Shown one piece after another: positions 51,156-59,910 of a DNA stretch of 64,000 bases. Origin of the DNA: a virus; IMG/VR virus record IMGVR_UViG_3300042894_007649, positions 17,624-81,623 of that record, one strand, 5' to 3'. Each line of letters begins with the position of its first letter. The stretch's first letter is position 1. Under the pieces are notes generated by a model. The model was not told where the DNA came from. It worked only from the letters and a program-made list of their open reading frames with translations, and did no database searches. The translations under genes were made by a program, and so were the position numbers.

Positions 51156-53506
51156 TGGCTATAAATTATCCAAATACATATGATAATAATTCTAATCTTT
51201 ACCTTGTAAGTGATGGACTTAGAGTAAGATTAGCAGAAGATTATAATCCCGGCGACACTAGCATCACAATTCTTGGCGACGAAACGACTATGCGCCGTTT
51301 CAATAACTCTGGAATAATCACCTTAACCGAACAATGTAGTGATGCAGAATTAAGGGCAATAAGTTTTTATTACACATCAAGAACACTGACGACATTTGAT
51401 GGCCTGACTATTTTAGAAGGTTTTACCGATATGGTGAAACCAAAAAATATTACTAATGTCACTCAAAATGTAATGGCTGAACACCATAATACAATTAAAG
51501 ATGCAATAATTGCAATCGAACAATTTGCTGGTAAAAAAGGTGAAATTTCTCAAAGACCTCTTGAAGGAACAATTGAGCAAAGAATAAATTATCTAAGAAG
51601 TATTGCACTTAAGCCAAAAGCATGGTTTAAAGTAGATGCCAGAACAGGATTAGCTCCTCTAACAGTAACCTTTACAGATCAAAGTTTTAGACTTGGAACT
51701 GATGGGACTTCTCAAAATGTTCAACACATTTGGGATTTTGGAGACAATACATCATCCGTTATTTCTGCTGTTTCTATTATTTCTGGAATAGAAACTTTTG
51801 AAATAATATCTGTTGCACCTTCAACAATTTCATTAACATCATATGTTCCAGAATATATTTCCAACATCATTGTCGATGATATCGATGGAGAATCAATTAC
51901 TAAAGTTTATACTGAACCGGGAATTTATACAGTTAAACTTACAATTATCAACGATTTTGGAGAAGATTCCGTTATATTTGACGATTTAATATCAGCTAGG
52001 TTTCCAGCCCCATCCGATGCTTCCATATCATTTGTCAGCAGAGCAAATCAATTTATATCAGTAAGTGGATCTCCGAATGGCGGACCTTATACAACAACTC
52101 CAGTTATTCGTTCCCCAATTAATTCAATTATCGATATTTATATACCTTCAGGAGAAAATCCCAATACTCCTAATGTAACATATGGCGGCGAAAAAATTGT
52201 GTCAGGATCTATTGTTGATCCAATTCAAAATTATACATGGTCTTTATCTGATGATCTGGCTCATGGAAATTCCAACACAGCAAGAGCAGTTTATAGTATC
52301 GGTGGAACTTATGATTTAATTTTAAGAACTGATACAGAATTTGGATCTTATAAAATAACAATTTATGACAATGCATTTGATATTGTTGAGAAAATTAATT
52401 TATGGATTTGGATTTATAACAGCACTAAAACTCAAGTATCTGTTTCAGAATTTGGCTTATTAAGCGAAACATTTAAATCAACTGTTGCGCCATTAACAAT
52501 TAATGTTGATGAATCATTTTTAATTGATACAGTTTCAAACCCAGTTTCAAATTCAACTCAGCAAAGGCGAGAATTCAACAAGAATGTTGGTTTTGCGCCT
52601 AGAACTTCCGCAACATCTGGAAATGCTGGAACAGGAATATTATATTGGGCAAGCGGAAGACCAGCTGGAAGCAGTGTGTTAAATGAAAAGATTTATAGTA
52701 GTGAATTCAATGGATTCACACAAATTTACACTACTGGTTTTGATAAAGCAGGAACTAATATACAACGTCCTTGGAATTGGGTTTCCTTAGCATCTTTGGA
52801 AAAAATTTATTTTATTCTTGGTGGAGTTTCAGGAATAATACCATCAAATACTTCACCAACCAATCAAAGCAAAGATGTGGTTACACTTAATGACTTATCG
52901 GCAATCAATCCATCTTTAACTTTAACGGCATCAAATTATAAGAATGGTGCCGATGAACTACAAGAAAATGAGGTTACTTATGACATCTCAGGAGAACCAA
53001 CACAAGGACACATGAGCGTTTATCGAAGTGCTTGGTATGGTGATTCTGGGTTTTTTCTAAGAAACCAAGGAACTGGATCATTTTTTAGAGTTAAAAGTTT
53101 CTATAAAACTAGTGGAAACACATCTGAACCTTTTGTTGATATAAGAAAATTAGTTGATATGACAGGCACATCAAAAGTAGAAGGTCAATTGGTGCCATTA
53201 AGTAGTGGTGTTTATTTCTTTAACAATTCAGGAGCAGTCTCTGCTTACAACCCAACAACAGGTGTCTGGACAACAGGTGGTCCCGGTATTAATTCTCCTC
53301 AATTTCGACAAATTCAAGACTCAACTGTAATTGGGTATGATAACGAAGATCAACAATTACTCGCAACATCTGATGGCGATAAATTAGCATATTTAAGCTT
53401 CGACTATAGTACCAAGGCATTTATAAAGTTTAATGAAACTGATACTACATTTAGCAGCATCACAAGTAGACCTTCTGGAATTCAATGGAATATGACTATT
53501 TTTTGA
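51155..53506 (+). CDS. Adhesion/fibre protein with PKD domains (paralogue B)
   Basis: 783 residues; ATG overlaps the previous TAA (TAATG). Shared N-terminal module ending M-A-E-H-H-N-T-I-K-D-A-I-I (about 108-120), PKD-type W-D-F-G-D-N-T-S-S (about 190-198) with the second half near 245-270, another Ig-like domain about 340-400 and a large beta-rich C-terminal part (about 430-783) that could be the receptor-binding head. No enzymatic motif. Confidence 0.72.
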   Translation: MAINYPNTYDNNSNLYLVSDGLRVRLAEDYNPGDTSITILGDETTMRRFNNSGIITLTEQCSDAELRAISFYYTSRTLTTFDGLTILEGFTDMVKPKNITNVTQNVMAEHHNTIKDAIIAIEQFAGKKGEISQRPLEGTIEQRINYLRSIALKPKAWFKVDARTGLAPLTVTFTDQSFRLGTDGTSQNVQHIWDFGDNTSSVISAVSIISGIETFEIISVAPSTISLTSYVPEYISNIIVDDIDGESITKVYTEPGIYTVKLTIINDFGEDSVIFDDLISARFPAPSDASISFVSRANQFISVSGSPNGGPYTTTPVIRSPINSIIDIYIPSGENPNTPNVTYGGEKIVSGSIVDPIQNYTWSLSDDLAHGNSNTARAVYSIGGTYDLILRTDTEFGSYKITIYDNAFDIVEKINLWIWIYNSTKTQVSVSEFGLLSETFKSTVAPLTINVDESFLIDTVSNPVSNSTQQRREFNKNVGFAPRTSATSGNAGTGILYWASGRPAGSSVLNEKIYSSEFNGFTQIYTTGFDKAGTNIQRPWNWVSLASLEKIYFILGGVSGIIPSNTSPTNQSKDVVTLNDLSAINPSLTLTASNYKNGADELQENEVTYDISGEPTQGHMSVYRSAWYGDSGFFLRNQGTGSFFRVKSFYKTSGNTSEPFVDIRKLVDMTGTSKVEGQLVPLSSGVYFFNNSGAVSAYNPTTGVWTTGGPGINSPQFRQIQDSTVIGYDNEDQQLLATSDGDKLAYLSFDYSTKAFIKFNETDTTFSSITSRPSGIQWNMTIF

Positions 53507-53516
53507 TCAATGTAAT

Positions 53517-53524
53517 TATAAATA
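53517..53524 (+). promoter_or_regulatory. Late promoter octamer TATAAATA
   Basis: Exact TATAAATA 30 nt before the GTG at 53555; an AAGGAAAG ribosome-binding site lies between. Confidence 0.65.
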
Positions 53525-53554
53525 AATTGACTAATTTAAGGAAAGAAATCAAAA

Positions 53555-56500
53555 GTGGCAACATATTTCCCGCCAGTACCTATTTATCCTAAGAACTACG
53601 ATAGTAATCGTACATTGTTCTTAGTATACAATACATCAGAAACAGTTACTACCGAGGAAAATCTGCCTTGGTCTGAAGAAATATCAATAAAGCCAGTAGC
53701 TGAAAACGATCTTGAAATATGGGCAGAAAATGGCTTTGCAAACATAGACGGCGAACTTTTTTACTATGACTCTGTTGATAAAGACAGTAATGGAAAAATA
53801 AATAAATTCAAAAGATGCTCTAGAAACATTGGTGGCACACATACAAAGAAAACTCCCGCATCATCCGAAGTTCGTGGATTTGTAATTGCTGAACATCACA
53901 ATCAAATTGTTGATGCAATTGTAAAAATTGAAAATTTTATAGGTTATAATTTTACTCCAGACACAACAACACTTGACTGGAGAATTAGAAACCTTCAAAA
54001 TCTCGAAATTATTTTTGATGATTTTTCTTGCCCAGATATCGTATTTGATTTTTTAACTATTGAAAATAATCCTGTAACTGGAATATTGGCTCGTTATAGC
54101 ATAACGATAACAGGAATATTTACAAGTTATAGACTTGATTTCGGCGATGGTGAATTCACAACTGGAAGCACTACTGGTACGCATAGGTATCCTATAAATT
54201 CAACAATAGACCCAATTGTGACAGTAACTAACAATAAGTGTTCTATTGTTCAAAGTCCAATTCAAAGAAATGTTGCAACAGAGCCTAATACGCCAGCAAA
54301 TGAAACAGCATTTGAAATTCCTATACCAACAATACCAGACTTTCCACCAATAACTCTGCCAGATATAACTGTTCCATCTTCTATACTACCAATTCCACCA
54401 ATTGTATTTCCTTATTTAAATTTTGGACCTGTTGGTCCAATAAATATTCCATCAACAGTAACATTTTTACCTACAATAATTATTCCATCACTAATAACAT
54501 TTACGCCCACAACATTTATACCTTCTACAATATTTATACCAGATGTAAACATACCTTCCATAATATCCATACCAGATGTAAACATACCTTCTATAATATC
54601 CATACCAGATGCAAACATACCAGATACAATTACAGTAGTAGTTCCTGATATTCCAACTGAAATTACAGTAGTAGTTCCTACCATTCCGACTGAAATTATA
54701 GTAGGATTCCCTGATTTTCCGACTGAAATAACGATAGTAGGATTCCCTGATTTCCCAACTGAAATAACAATAGTTGGATTCCCTGATTTCCCAACTGAAA
54801 TAACAATAGTTGGTCCTACCATTCCGACTGAAATAACGATAGTAGGATTCCCTGATTTCCCGACTGAAATAACGATAGTAGGATTCCCTGATTTCCCGAC
54901 TGAAATAACGATAGTTGGTCCTACCATTCCGACTGAAATAACAATAGTTGGTCCTACCATTCCGACTGAAATTACAGTAGTAGTTCCTGATATTCCAACT
55001 GAAATTACAGTAGTAGTTCCTGATTTCCCGACTGAAATAACAATAGTTGGTCCTACCATTCCGACTGAAATTACAGTAGTAGTTCCTGATATTCCGACTG
55101 AAATTACAGTAGTAGTTCCTGATATTCCGACTGAAATTACAGTAGTAGTTCCTGATTTCCCGACTGAAATTACAGTAGGATTCCCTGATTTTCCGACTGA
55201 AATAACGATAGTAGGATTCCCTGATTTCCCAACTGAAATAACAATAGTTGGATTCCCTGATTTCCCAACTGAAATCACAGTAGTTGTTCCTAATATTCCA
55301 GATACAATCACAGTAGTTGTTCCTAATATTCCAGATACAATCACAGTAGTTGTTCCTGATATTCCAGATACAATCACAGTAGTTGTTCCTGATATTCCAG
55401 ATACAATCACAGTAGTTGTTCCTGATATTCCAACTGAAATTACAGTTTTTGATGATATTCCTACTGAAATTACATTAATTGTACCTGATATTCCTAATAT
55501 TGAATTAATTGTACCTGAAATTCCTAATATTGAATTAATTGTACCTGAAATTCCTAATATTGAATTAATTGTACCTGAAATTCCTAATATTGAAATAATT
55601 GTACCTGATATTACTAATATTGAATTAATTGTACCTGAAATTCCTAATATTGAATTAATTGTACCTGAAATTCCTAATATTGAATTAATTGTACCTGAAA
55701 TTCCTACTGAAATTACAGTAGATGATGATATACCAGAACAAATTATAGTAGATGATGATATACCTACAGACATAAGTGTTCAAGATGATATACCAGATTA
55801 CATAGAAGTAGTTCATGATATACCAAGTGAAATAACAATATCATTTGATGGTGCGCCAAGTTTTGGTCCTATTGCCTTTGAAGATCCGCCGATAATTCAG
55901 CCTATTACTTTTGAAGGCGTGCCTACATTTGAGCCTATTACTTTTGAAGGCGTGCCTACATTTGAGCCTATTACTTTTGAAGGTGTGCCTACATTCAGTC
56001 CCATTCCTTTTGGAACTCCGCCAGCTTTTAGTCCTATTCCTATTGGTCCTGCGCCTGCATTGGGTCCAGTTTCATTTGGTCCTGCGCCTGCATTAGGTCC
56101 AGTTACATTTGGTCCTGCTCCTCCATTGGTGGTTACATTTGGTCCTGCACCGAGCTTGGGTCCAATTGAAGTCAGTTTCTCTGGTGCGCCAACAATATCA
56201 GTTGTTTGGGATTCACCTCCGACTGTAAGTTGTGTTGTTACAGTTCAGTGTCCAAGTGCTACGCCTTTTATGAAGCCAAACAATTTATTTTCAGAGGAAA
56301 GTGTTTTTAGTCCGATTGAACCAGTACAAATTCAAAGTGATGATTTAGGAATTCCTTCAGAAATTATTATAAAAATGCCTGAAATTCCAGACATTAGAAT
56401 TATTCATGATGTTCCTGCGATGATTCGCATTGATTCTCCTAATTTTTCGGACATTAGAATTATTGGTCCAGAAGTTCCATTGCCTACTCAAATAAACATT

Positions 56501-56863
56501 AATGCTGATAATTTACCGACAACGATTGATTTAGTTATAACAAATTTACCTAGTTCAATAAAGCTTGATACTTTTGAATTACCTAGTTCAATTAAACTTG
56601 AAGTTCCTGATTCAATGCCGACGATAAAAATTGATGCTTCTGGAATACCTGAAAGGATTCAAGTTGTTGGTATTCCATCGTCAATTGAATTAACTGGTGC
56701 GCCGTCTGAGATCAAACTTGTTATGCCAGACAAGCCTGAGATTGAGATGGTTTATAGAGGTGCGCCTATTGATGTTAAAATCAATTTAGACATTAGCAAA
56801 CTTACTGGAGAAAATGGTGATCAGCCATGTTTTGCATTGGTTCCTTGTAATAAACCAGCGTAA
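53555..56863 (+). CDS. Long repetitive fibre protein (paralogue C)
   Basis: 1,102 residues from GTG. Shared N-terminal module ending I-A-E-H-H-N-Q-I-V-D-A-I (about 110-121), then a short PKD-like stretch (Y-R-L-D-F-G-D-G-E-F, about 190-200). Residues about 250-770 are almost wholly 10-12-residue repeats: I-P-T-E-I-T-V-V-V-P-D, F-P-T-E-I-T-I-V-G-F-P-D and I-P-N-I-E-L-I-V-P-E, followed by F-x-G-V/A-P-x-F/L-x-P-I units (about 770-870) and a less regular end. The regular Pro and beta-branched pattern suggests an extended beta-structured stalk. Confidence 0.75.
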   Translation: MATYFPPVPIYPKNYDSNRTLFLVYNTSETVTTEENLPWSEEISIKPVAENDLEIWAENGFANIDGELFYYDSVDKDSNGKINKFKRCSRNIGGTHTKKTPASSEVRGFVIAEHHNQIVDAIVKIENFIGYNFTPDTTTLDWRIRNLQNLEIIFDDFSCPDIVFDFLTIENNPVTGILARYSITITGIFTSYRLDFGDGEFTTGSTTGTHRYPINSTIDPIVTVTNNKCSIVQSPIQRNVATEPNTPANETAFEIPIPTIPDFPPITLPDITVPSSILPIPPIVFPYLNFGPVGPINIPSTVTFLPTIIIPSLITFTPTTFIPSTIFIPDVNIPSIISIPDVNIPSIISIPDANIPDTITVVVPDIPTEITVVVPTIPTEIIVGFPDFPTEITIVGFPDFPTEITIVGFPDFPTEITIVGPTIPTEITIVGFPDFPTEITIVGFPDFPTEITIVGPTIPTEITIVGPTIPTEITVVVPDIPTEITVVVPDFPTEITIVGPTIPTEITVVVPDIPTEITVVVPDIPTEITVVVPDFPTEITVGFPDFPTEITIVGFPDFPTEITIVGFPDFPTEITVVVPNIPDTITVVVPNIPDTITVVVPDIPDTITVVVPDIPDTITVVVPDIPTEITVFDDIPTEITLIVPDIPNIELIVPEIPNIELIVPEIPNIELIVPEIPNIEIIVPDITNIELIVPEIPNIELIVPEIPNIELIVPEIPTEITVDDDIPEQIIVDDDIPTDISVQDDIPDYIEVVHDIPSEITISFDGAPSFGPIAFEDPPIIQPITFEGVPTFEPITFEGVPTFEPITFEGVPTFSPIPFGTPPAFSPIPIGPAPALGPVSFGPAPALGPVTFGPAPPLVVTFGPAPSLGPIEVSFSGAPTISVVWDSPPTVSCVVTVQCPSATPFMKPNNLFSEESVFSPIEPVQIQSDDLGIPSEIIIKMPEIPDIRIIHDVPAMIRIDSPNFSDIRIIGPEVPLPTQININADNLPTTIDLVITNLPSSIKLDTFELPSSIKLEVPDSMPTIKIDASGIPERIQVVGIPSSIELTGAPSEIKLVMPDKPEIEMVYRGAPIDVKINLDISKLTGENGDQPCFALVPCNKPA
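54620..55710 (+). repeat. Tandem 36-nt and 30-nt coding repeats of the fibre gene
   Basis: 36-nt-class units encode PTEIT-type dodecapeptides to about 55440, and nearly identical 30-nt units (gtacctgaaattcctaat...) encode VPEIPNIELI to about 55700. Nucleotide identity between units is high. A 453-codon open frame on the opposite strand is a by-product. Confidence 0.9.
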
Positions 56864-56879
56864 AAAACTATTTTAGTTT

Positions 56880-57749
56880 ATGACAGAAAGAATAAAAAAA
56901 ACTCCTGATGGCAATCAATATTTTCTAACCAAGGAAGGTATGTGGGTGAGGAATTTAACTTTAGAACAAATTCCTTATATTGATTTAAATAAAACCATTG
57001 AAAACAAAGACACTTTTATGTTTTTGCAGAATGAAACAAAAAACAATCTTGAGAAATATACTTGGATAGATTCAGAAAAATTTTCTTTTAACAATGTTGT
57101 TATTGTTTCAGATGGTTATGATTTCATAAAAAAGCAAAATATTCTATCTAAACTTCCCAAGGACACTACAATCATAGGTGTTAATGGATCTTTGGCCAAA
57201 TGGAATATTTCGGAAAGATCTTTAAATTGGTATGTTGTCAACAATCCATTTGACGAGTGCATTCGATATTTACCGAGAAGAGGGAGAGTTTTGCCGAAAT
57301 GTATTGCCTCGTGCAGAACAAATCATAAGTTTTTATCTGCTTACAGAGGATCTAAGTATAGATATTATCCTGTTAATGAAAAAAACTATACAAGTATTGG
57401 ATTGAAAGATGTTCATTGGCAAGTTGATGATTATAGAAATCCTATTTGTGCTGCAATATCTTTAGCATATCAATTTGGCGCAGAAAAGATACTTTTGTTT
57501 TGTTGTGATGATAGTTTTAAAACAGAAAGACAAAATTCTATAAATTTAAAAAATGGATTATATGAATATCCTCAACAAAGTATTGCTCATGGTATAATTG
57601 ATGGATTATTTTATTGGTTAAAAAATCATCCTTATTATAAAACAATTTTATGTGATCATTCTAGTAGTCAAGAATACAAACATGCTACATATATAAGTGA
57701 GGAAGATATCCTTCCGTTTTTTCAACAAGGTGGTGAAAAATATGAATAA
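56880..57749 (+). CDS. Putative DUF115/MptE-like protein
   Basis: 289 residues. V-V-I-V-S-D-G-Y-D-F (72-81), I-I-G-V-N-G-S-L-A-K-W (about 98-108) and W-Y-V-V-N-N-P-F-D-E-C (about 116-126) look like the Rossmann half of DUF115-type proteins, known in flagellin glycosylation and pterin chemistry. A role in sugar decoration of virion or host surface would fit the neighbouring glycosyltransferases. Assignment tentative. Confidence 0.45.
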   Translation: MTERIKKTPDGNQYFLTKEGMWVRNLTLEQIPYIDLNKTIENKDTFMFLQNETKNNLEKYTWIDSEKFSFNNVVIVSDGYDFIKKQNILSKLPKDTTIIGVNGSLAKWNISERSLNWYVVNNPFDECIRYLPRRGRVLPKCIASCRTNHKFLSAYRGSKYRYYPVNEKNYTSIGLKDVHWQVDDYRNPICAAISLAYQFGAEKILLFCCDDSFKTERQNSINLKNGLYEYPQQSIAHGIIDGLFYWLKNHPYYKTILCDHSSSQEYKHATYISEEDILPFFQQGGEKYE

Positions 57750-58053
57750 ATGGAATTTTAAAAGTGATGATCCATTTGGTCCGTTTAATTTTAGTGATTT
57801 TAAAAAATGGATGTCACAACAGCAGGACGCAAATAAATCTAATATGATTGGCATACAGGTAGAATCAAAAATTCCCCTGAAAAAATTAATTTCAAGAATA
57901 GAAGCCCAAGATGGTGAATTATTGGAAGTTGCCAAGGACTTCAAAAAAAATGGTGGAAAAATCACAGAAGAGAATGGTCACTACATGTATGTCTCTGTAG
58001 ATAGTGGTTCTTTTATGATTCATCGTATGCATCTTAAAATATCTGATGATTAA
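57742..58053 (+). CDS. Conserved phage protein, 103 residues
   Basis: ATG at 57742 (AAGGTGG about 10 nt upstream), overlapping the previous gene by 8 nt. The start W-N-F-K-S-D-D-P-F-G-P-F-N-F-S-D-F-K-K-W-M looks like small proteins common in T4-like phages; C-terminal G-S-F-M-I-H-R closes a beta unit. The F-S-D-F-K-K-W-M part recalls the capsid tag but no x-x-E cut site follows. Function unknown. Confidence 0.55.
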   Translation: MNKWNFKSDDPFGPFNFSDFKKWMSQQQDANKSNMIGIQVESKIPLKKLISRIEAQDGELLEVAKDFKKNGGKITEENGHYMYVSVDSGSFMIHRMHLKISDD

Positions 58054-58418
58054 GCTTTACGAATCATAGTATTTTTGTTGGCAAAAGATGACGTGTTAAT
58101 TATGGTTGTTGTGGCTATAGTTGAACTAATTTCGGGCTGTGCTGTAAGTGGGATATTTAAATATTTTCGTGTTTTCAGTGCGGCCCGAAAATCTGCAAAA
58201 GATCCAGATGATTCTATCCAAGGTTCCCATAACATACGATTATCATAAATAATTTGATCCAGTTGGTTTTTCCAATCAACTGGTAGATTTAATGTTTGTG
58301 TTTCTTCAAGTCTTGATGCATTTATTGGTTTTCCAGTCACTTTAAGTAAGATGCGAACAGAACCTTTATCTCTTTTGACGAGATAAATATAAATAGCAGA
58401 CGATAATTTATTAGCCAT
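58050..58418 (-). CDS. Hypothetical protein, 122 residues
   Basis: AGGAT before the ATG. Beta-rich first half (Y-I-Y-L-V-K-R-D-K-G-S-V-R-I-L-L-K-V-T-G), W-K-N-Q-L and W-E-P-W near the middle, Thr/Ser/Ile-rich end. No family recognised. The stop overlaps convergently with 57742-58053; cotranscribed with the small upstream gene. Confidence 0.5.
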   Translation of the reverse strand: MANKLSSAIYIYLVKRDKGSVRILLKVTGKPINASRLEETQTLNLPVDWKNQLDQIIYDNRMLWEPWIESSGSFADFRAALKTRKYLNIPLTAQPEISSTIATTTIINTSSFANKNTMIRKA

Positions 58419-58425
58419 TTTTATC

Positions 58426-58590
58426 CTAATTTTCTTTTGGTTGATTATAATTAGTATGTGGTTTTGTAAAAAGTTCTTCTAAAAGAACTTCCATGATTAA
58501 TTTGGTATATTCATCATTGGGGCCAAATTCATTAACAAAATCTTGCAACGCTACCACAGTCTTACTTATTTGATCGGAGTTTTTTTCCAT
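58426..58590 (-). CDS. Small hypothetical protein, 54 residues
   Basis: Short acidic helical protein (MEKNSDQISKTVVALQDF... ending NQPKEN, TAG stop). It fills the otherwise empty gap before 58418 and ends 7 nt before that gene's ATG. Its start codon abuts the start of the divergent gene 58591-59199 (CATATG). Supported by position and frame only. Confidence 0.45.
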   Translation of the reverse strand: MEKNSDQISKTVVALQDFVNEFGPNDEYTKLIMEVLLEELFTKPHTNYNQPKEN

Positions 58591-59199
58591 ATGATTTCAC
58601 TAACCGAATACGCTAAAATAAAAAATAAATATTGTATAGCTTATTTTGGTCATTCCAAAGAATATATTATTCAACTTCGTTTACTTAGGCCTCTAATGGA
58701 AAAAAATTTTCCTGATATAGAGATTTATCTTTCCAGCAAAGACGACATGACATATTTATTCAGAAATGAACCAAGAACATTATCTAAAACTGATTTATTG
58801 GAAAATAAAAAACAATTCGCTTATATTAATGAGATAAGTTACAATGGTAAAAATCATCCAATTGAAAAATTTATGGAAGATTCAGAAATAAAAATAGAAC
58901 CAATTGTCAGCGAGGTTTCTAATTTCGGTAAAGCCGTTTTATTTTCACAAGGATCTTATCCAAACAAAAAACTTTGTTATAACAAAATAAAATCAATCAT
59001 TAATTATGTTGAGTCAAGAAACTGTAAAGTCGATATTAATCAACCATTTGAAAATTATTCTTGGGTAATTGGAATAGAAAATGAACAAGTTTACGAAGCA
59101 GCCGCTTTAGGGAAAAAAATTACATTAATTCCAACTGGAATTGGTGAAAATTTATTTAAGATGATGTTTCCATGCACAGAAATATTAAATATAGATTAA
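58591..59199 (+). CDS. Putative glycosyltransferase-like protein, 203 residues
   Basis: ATG at 58591 chosen; longer frames run into the divergent gene. The opening S-L-T-E-Y-A-K-I-K-N-K-Y-C-I-A-Y-F-G resembles that of the GT9-like protein at 59911 (S-L-K-K-F-A-E-Q-R-N-N-I-L-F-I), suggesting relatedness. The C-terminal Y-E-A-A-A-L-G-K-K-I-T-L-I-P-T-G matches the end of GT-B folds. Shorter than a full GT9, so possibly a reduced or accessory form. Confidence 0.45.
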   Translation: MISLTEYAKIKNKYCIAYFGHSKEYIIQLRLLRPLMEKNFPDIEIYLSSKDDMTYLFRNEPRTLSKTDLLENKKQFAYINEISYNGKNHPIEKFMEDSEIKIEPIVSEVSNFGKAVLFSQGSYPNKKLCYNKIKSIINYVESRNCKVDINQPFENYSWVIGIENEQVYEAAALGKKITLIPTGIGENLFKMMFPCTEILNID

Positions 59200-59216
59200 C
59201 TAATGAAGTTATCGTG

Positions 59217-59224
59217 CATAAATA
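59217..59224 (+). promoter_or_regulatory. Late-promoter-like octamer CATAAATA
   Basis: CATAAATA 45 nt before the ATG at 59269, with a strong AAGGAG ribosome-binding site between: an isolated transcription unit ended by a terminator. Confidence 0.5.
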
Positions 59225-59268
59225 TATAAGAGGTAGGGATCGTTCCTTATAAAACTCCAAGGAGAAAA

Positions 59269-59847
59269 ATGAGCGTATTCAGAGTAAAATTAAATAACAC
59301 ACAACAAGGTGTTTTGGATTTAAATCCTGCGACTACAGCAGTATTCGCAACATCCATTCAGCGCACTGTATATGTTACAGGCCCCAAGAAAATATATCGA
59401 AAATTGACTGATGGTGAAACATTTACTGATTGCAATTATTGGAAAAAATTTGCTTACCCTCAAGCTTCCTATGATCAAGCATTCATTGAAGTTGTTACAG
59501 ATGATGGATCGATTTATAGTGAAATTGAAGAAGAAAATAATTACCCAAGTGTTTACACTATATCTGTAAATGATGGAACTGCTTTTGCAGCTAACGAAGC
59601 TGATATAATTGGCGATTATGGCTCACCTGCTAACTTTGTTCAGATTAATTCAACAGATGCTAGCGGTGGCGACATTCGTGTAAAGCTTAATGGTTTAGCT
59701 GGAGCTATATTTGATCTCAAGGCTGGAGACACTCAAGTTTTCAATTACGGCGACCTTGCAGTAACCAAATTGAATTTTGACAACGACAGTGGCAACGATC
59801 AAAGTGTTCAAATTATTGTTTCCATTAAATCTACCTGCCAAAGCTAA
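59269..59847 (+). CDS. Probable abundant virion protein, 192 residues
   Basis: Strong Shine-Dalgarno (CCAAGGAG), its own promoter and its own terminator suggest high late expression. Beta-rich, with two similar halves (each with a G-x-x-F-D-L / L-x-L-N-P type strand pattern) and no catalytic motif. A decoration, head-surface or fibre-tip protein is likely but not proven. Confidence 0.55.
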   Translation: MSVFRVKLNNTQQGVLDLNPATTAVFATSIQRTVYVTGPKKIYRKLTDGETFTDCNYWKKFAYPQASYDQAFIEVVTDDGSIYSEIEEENNYPSVYTISVNDGTAFAANEADIIGDYGSPANFVQINSTDASGGDIRVKLNGLAGAIFDLKAGDTQVFNYGDLAVTKLNFDNDSGNDQSVQIIVSIKSTCQS

Positions 59848-59869
59848 TCATTTTATAAATTAAAAAAAT

Positions 59870-59901
59870 AAACCCAGTTAGTCTCTGACTGGGTTTAACT
59901 A
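59870..59901 (+). terminator. Intrinsic terminator
   Basis: AAACCCAGT (59870-59878) pairs with ACTGGGTTT (59888-59896) around a 9-nt loop, with a T-rich tail beyond. Confidence 0.85.
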
Positions 59902-59910
59902 TTTTAATTT

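Noticed and set aside
54412-55773. 453-codon open frame on the minus strand opposite the fibre repeats
   Set aside because: It mirrors the repeat unit, has low-complexity SVGISGTT-like content and no independent start signals; a shadow of the plus-strand gene.
57742-58053. FSDFKKWM as another capsid tag
   Set aside because: The aromatic/basic pattern fits but no hydrophobic-x-E cut site follows, so it is not counted in the tagged set.
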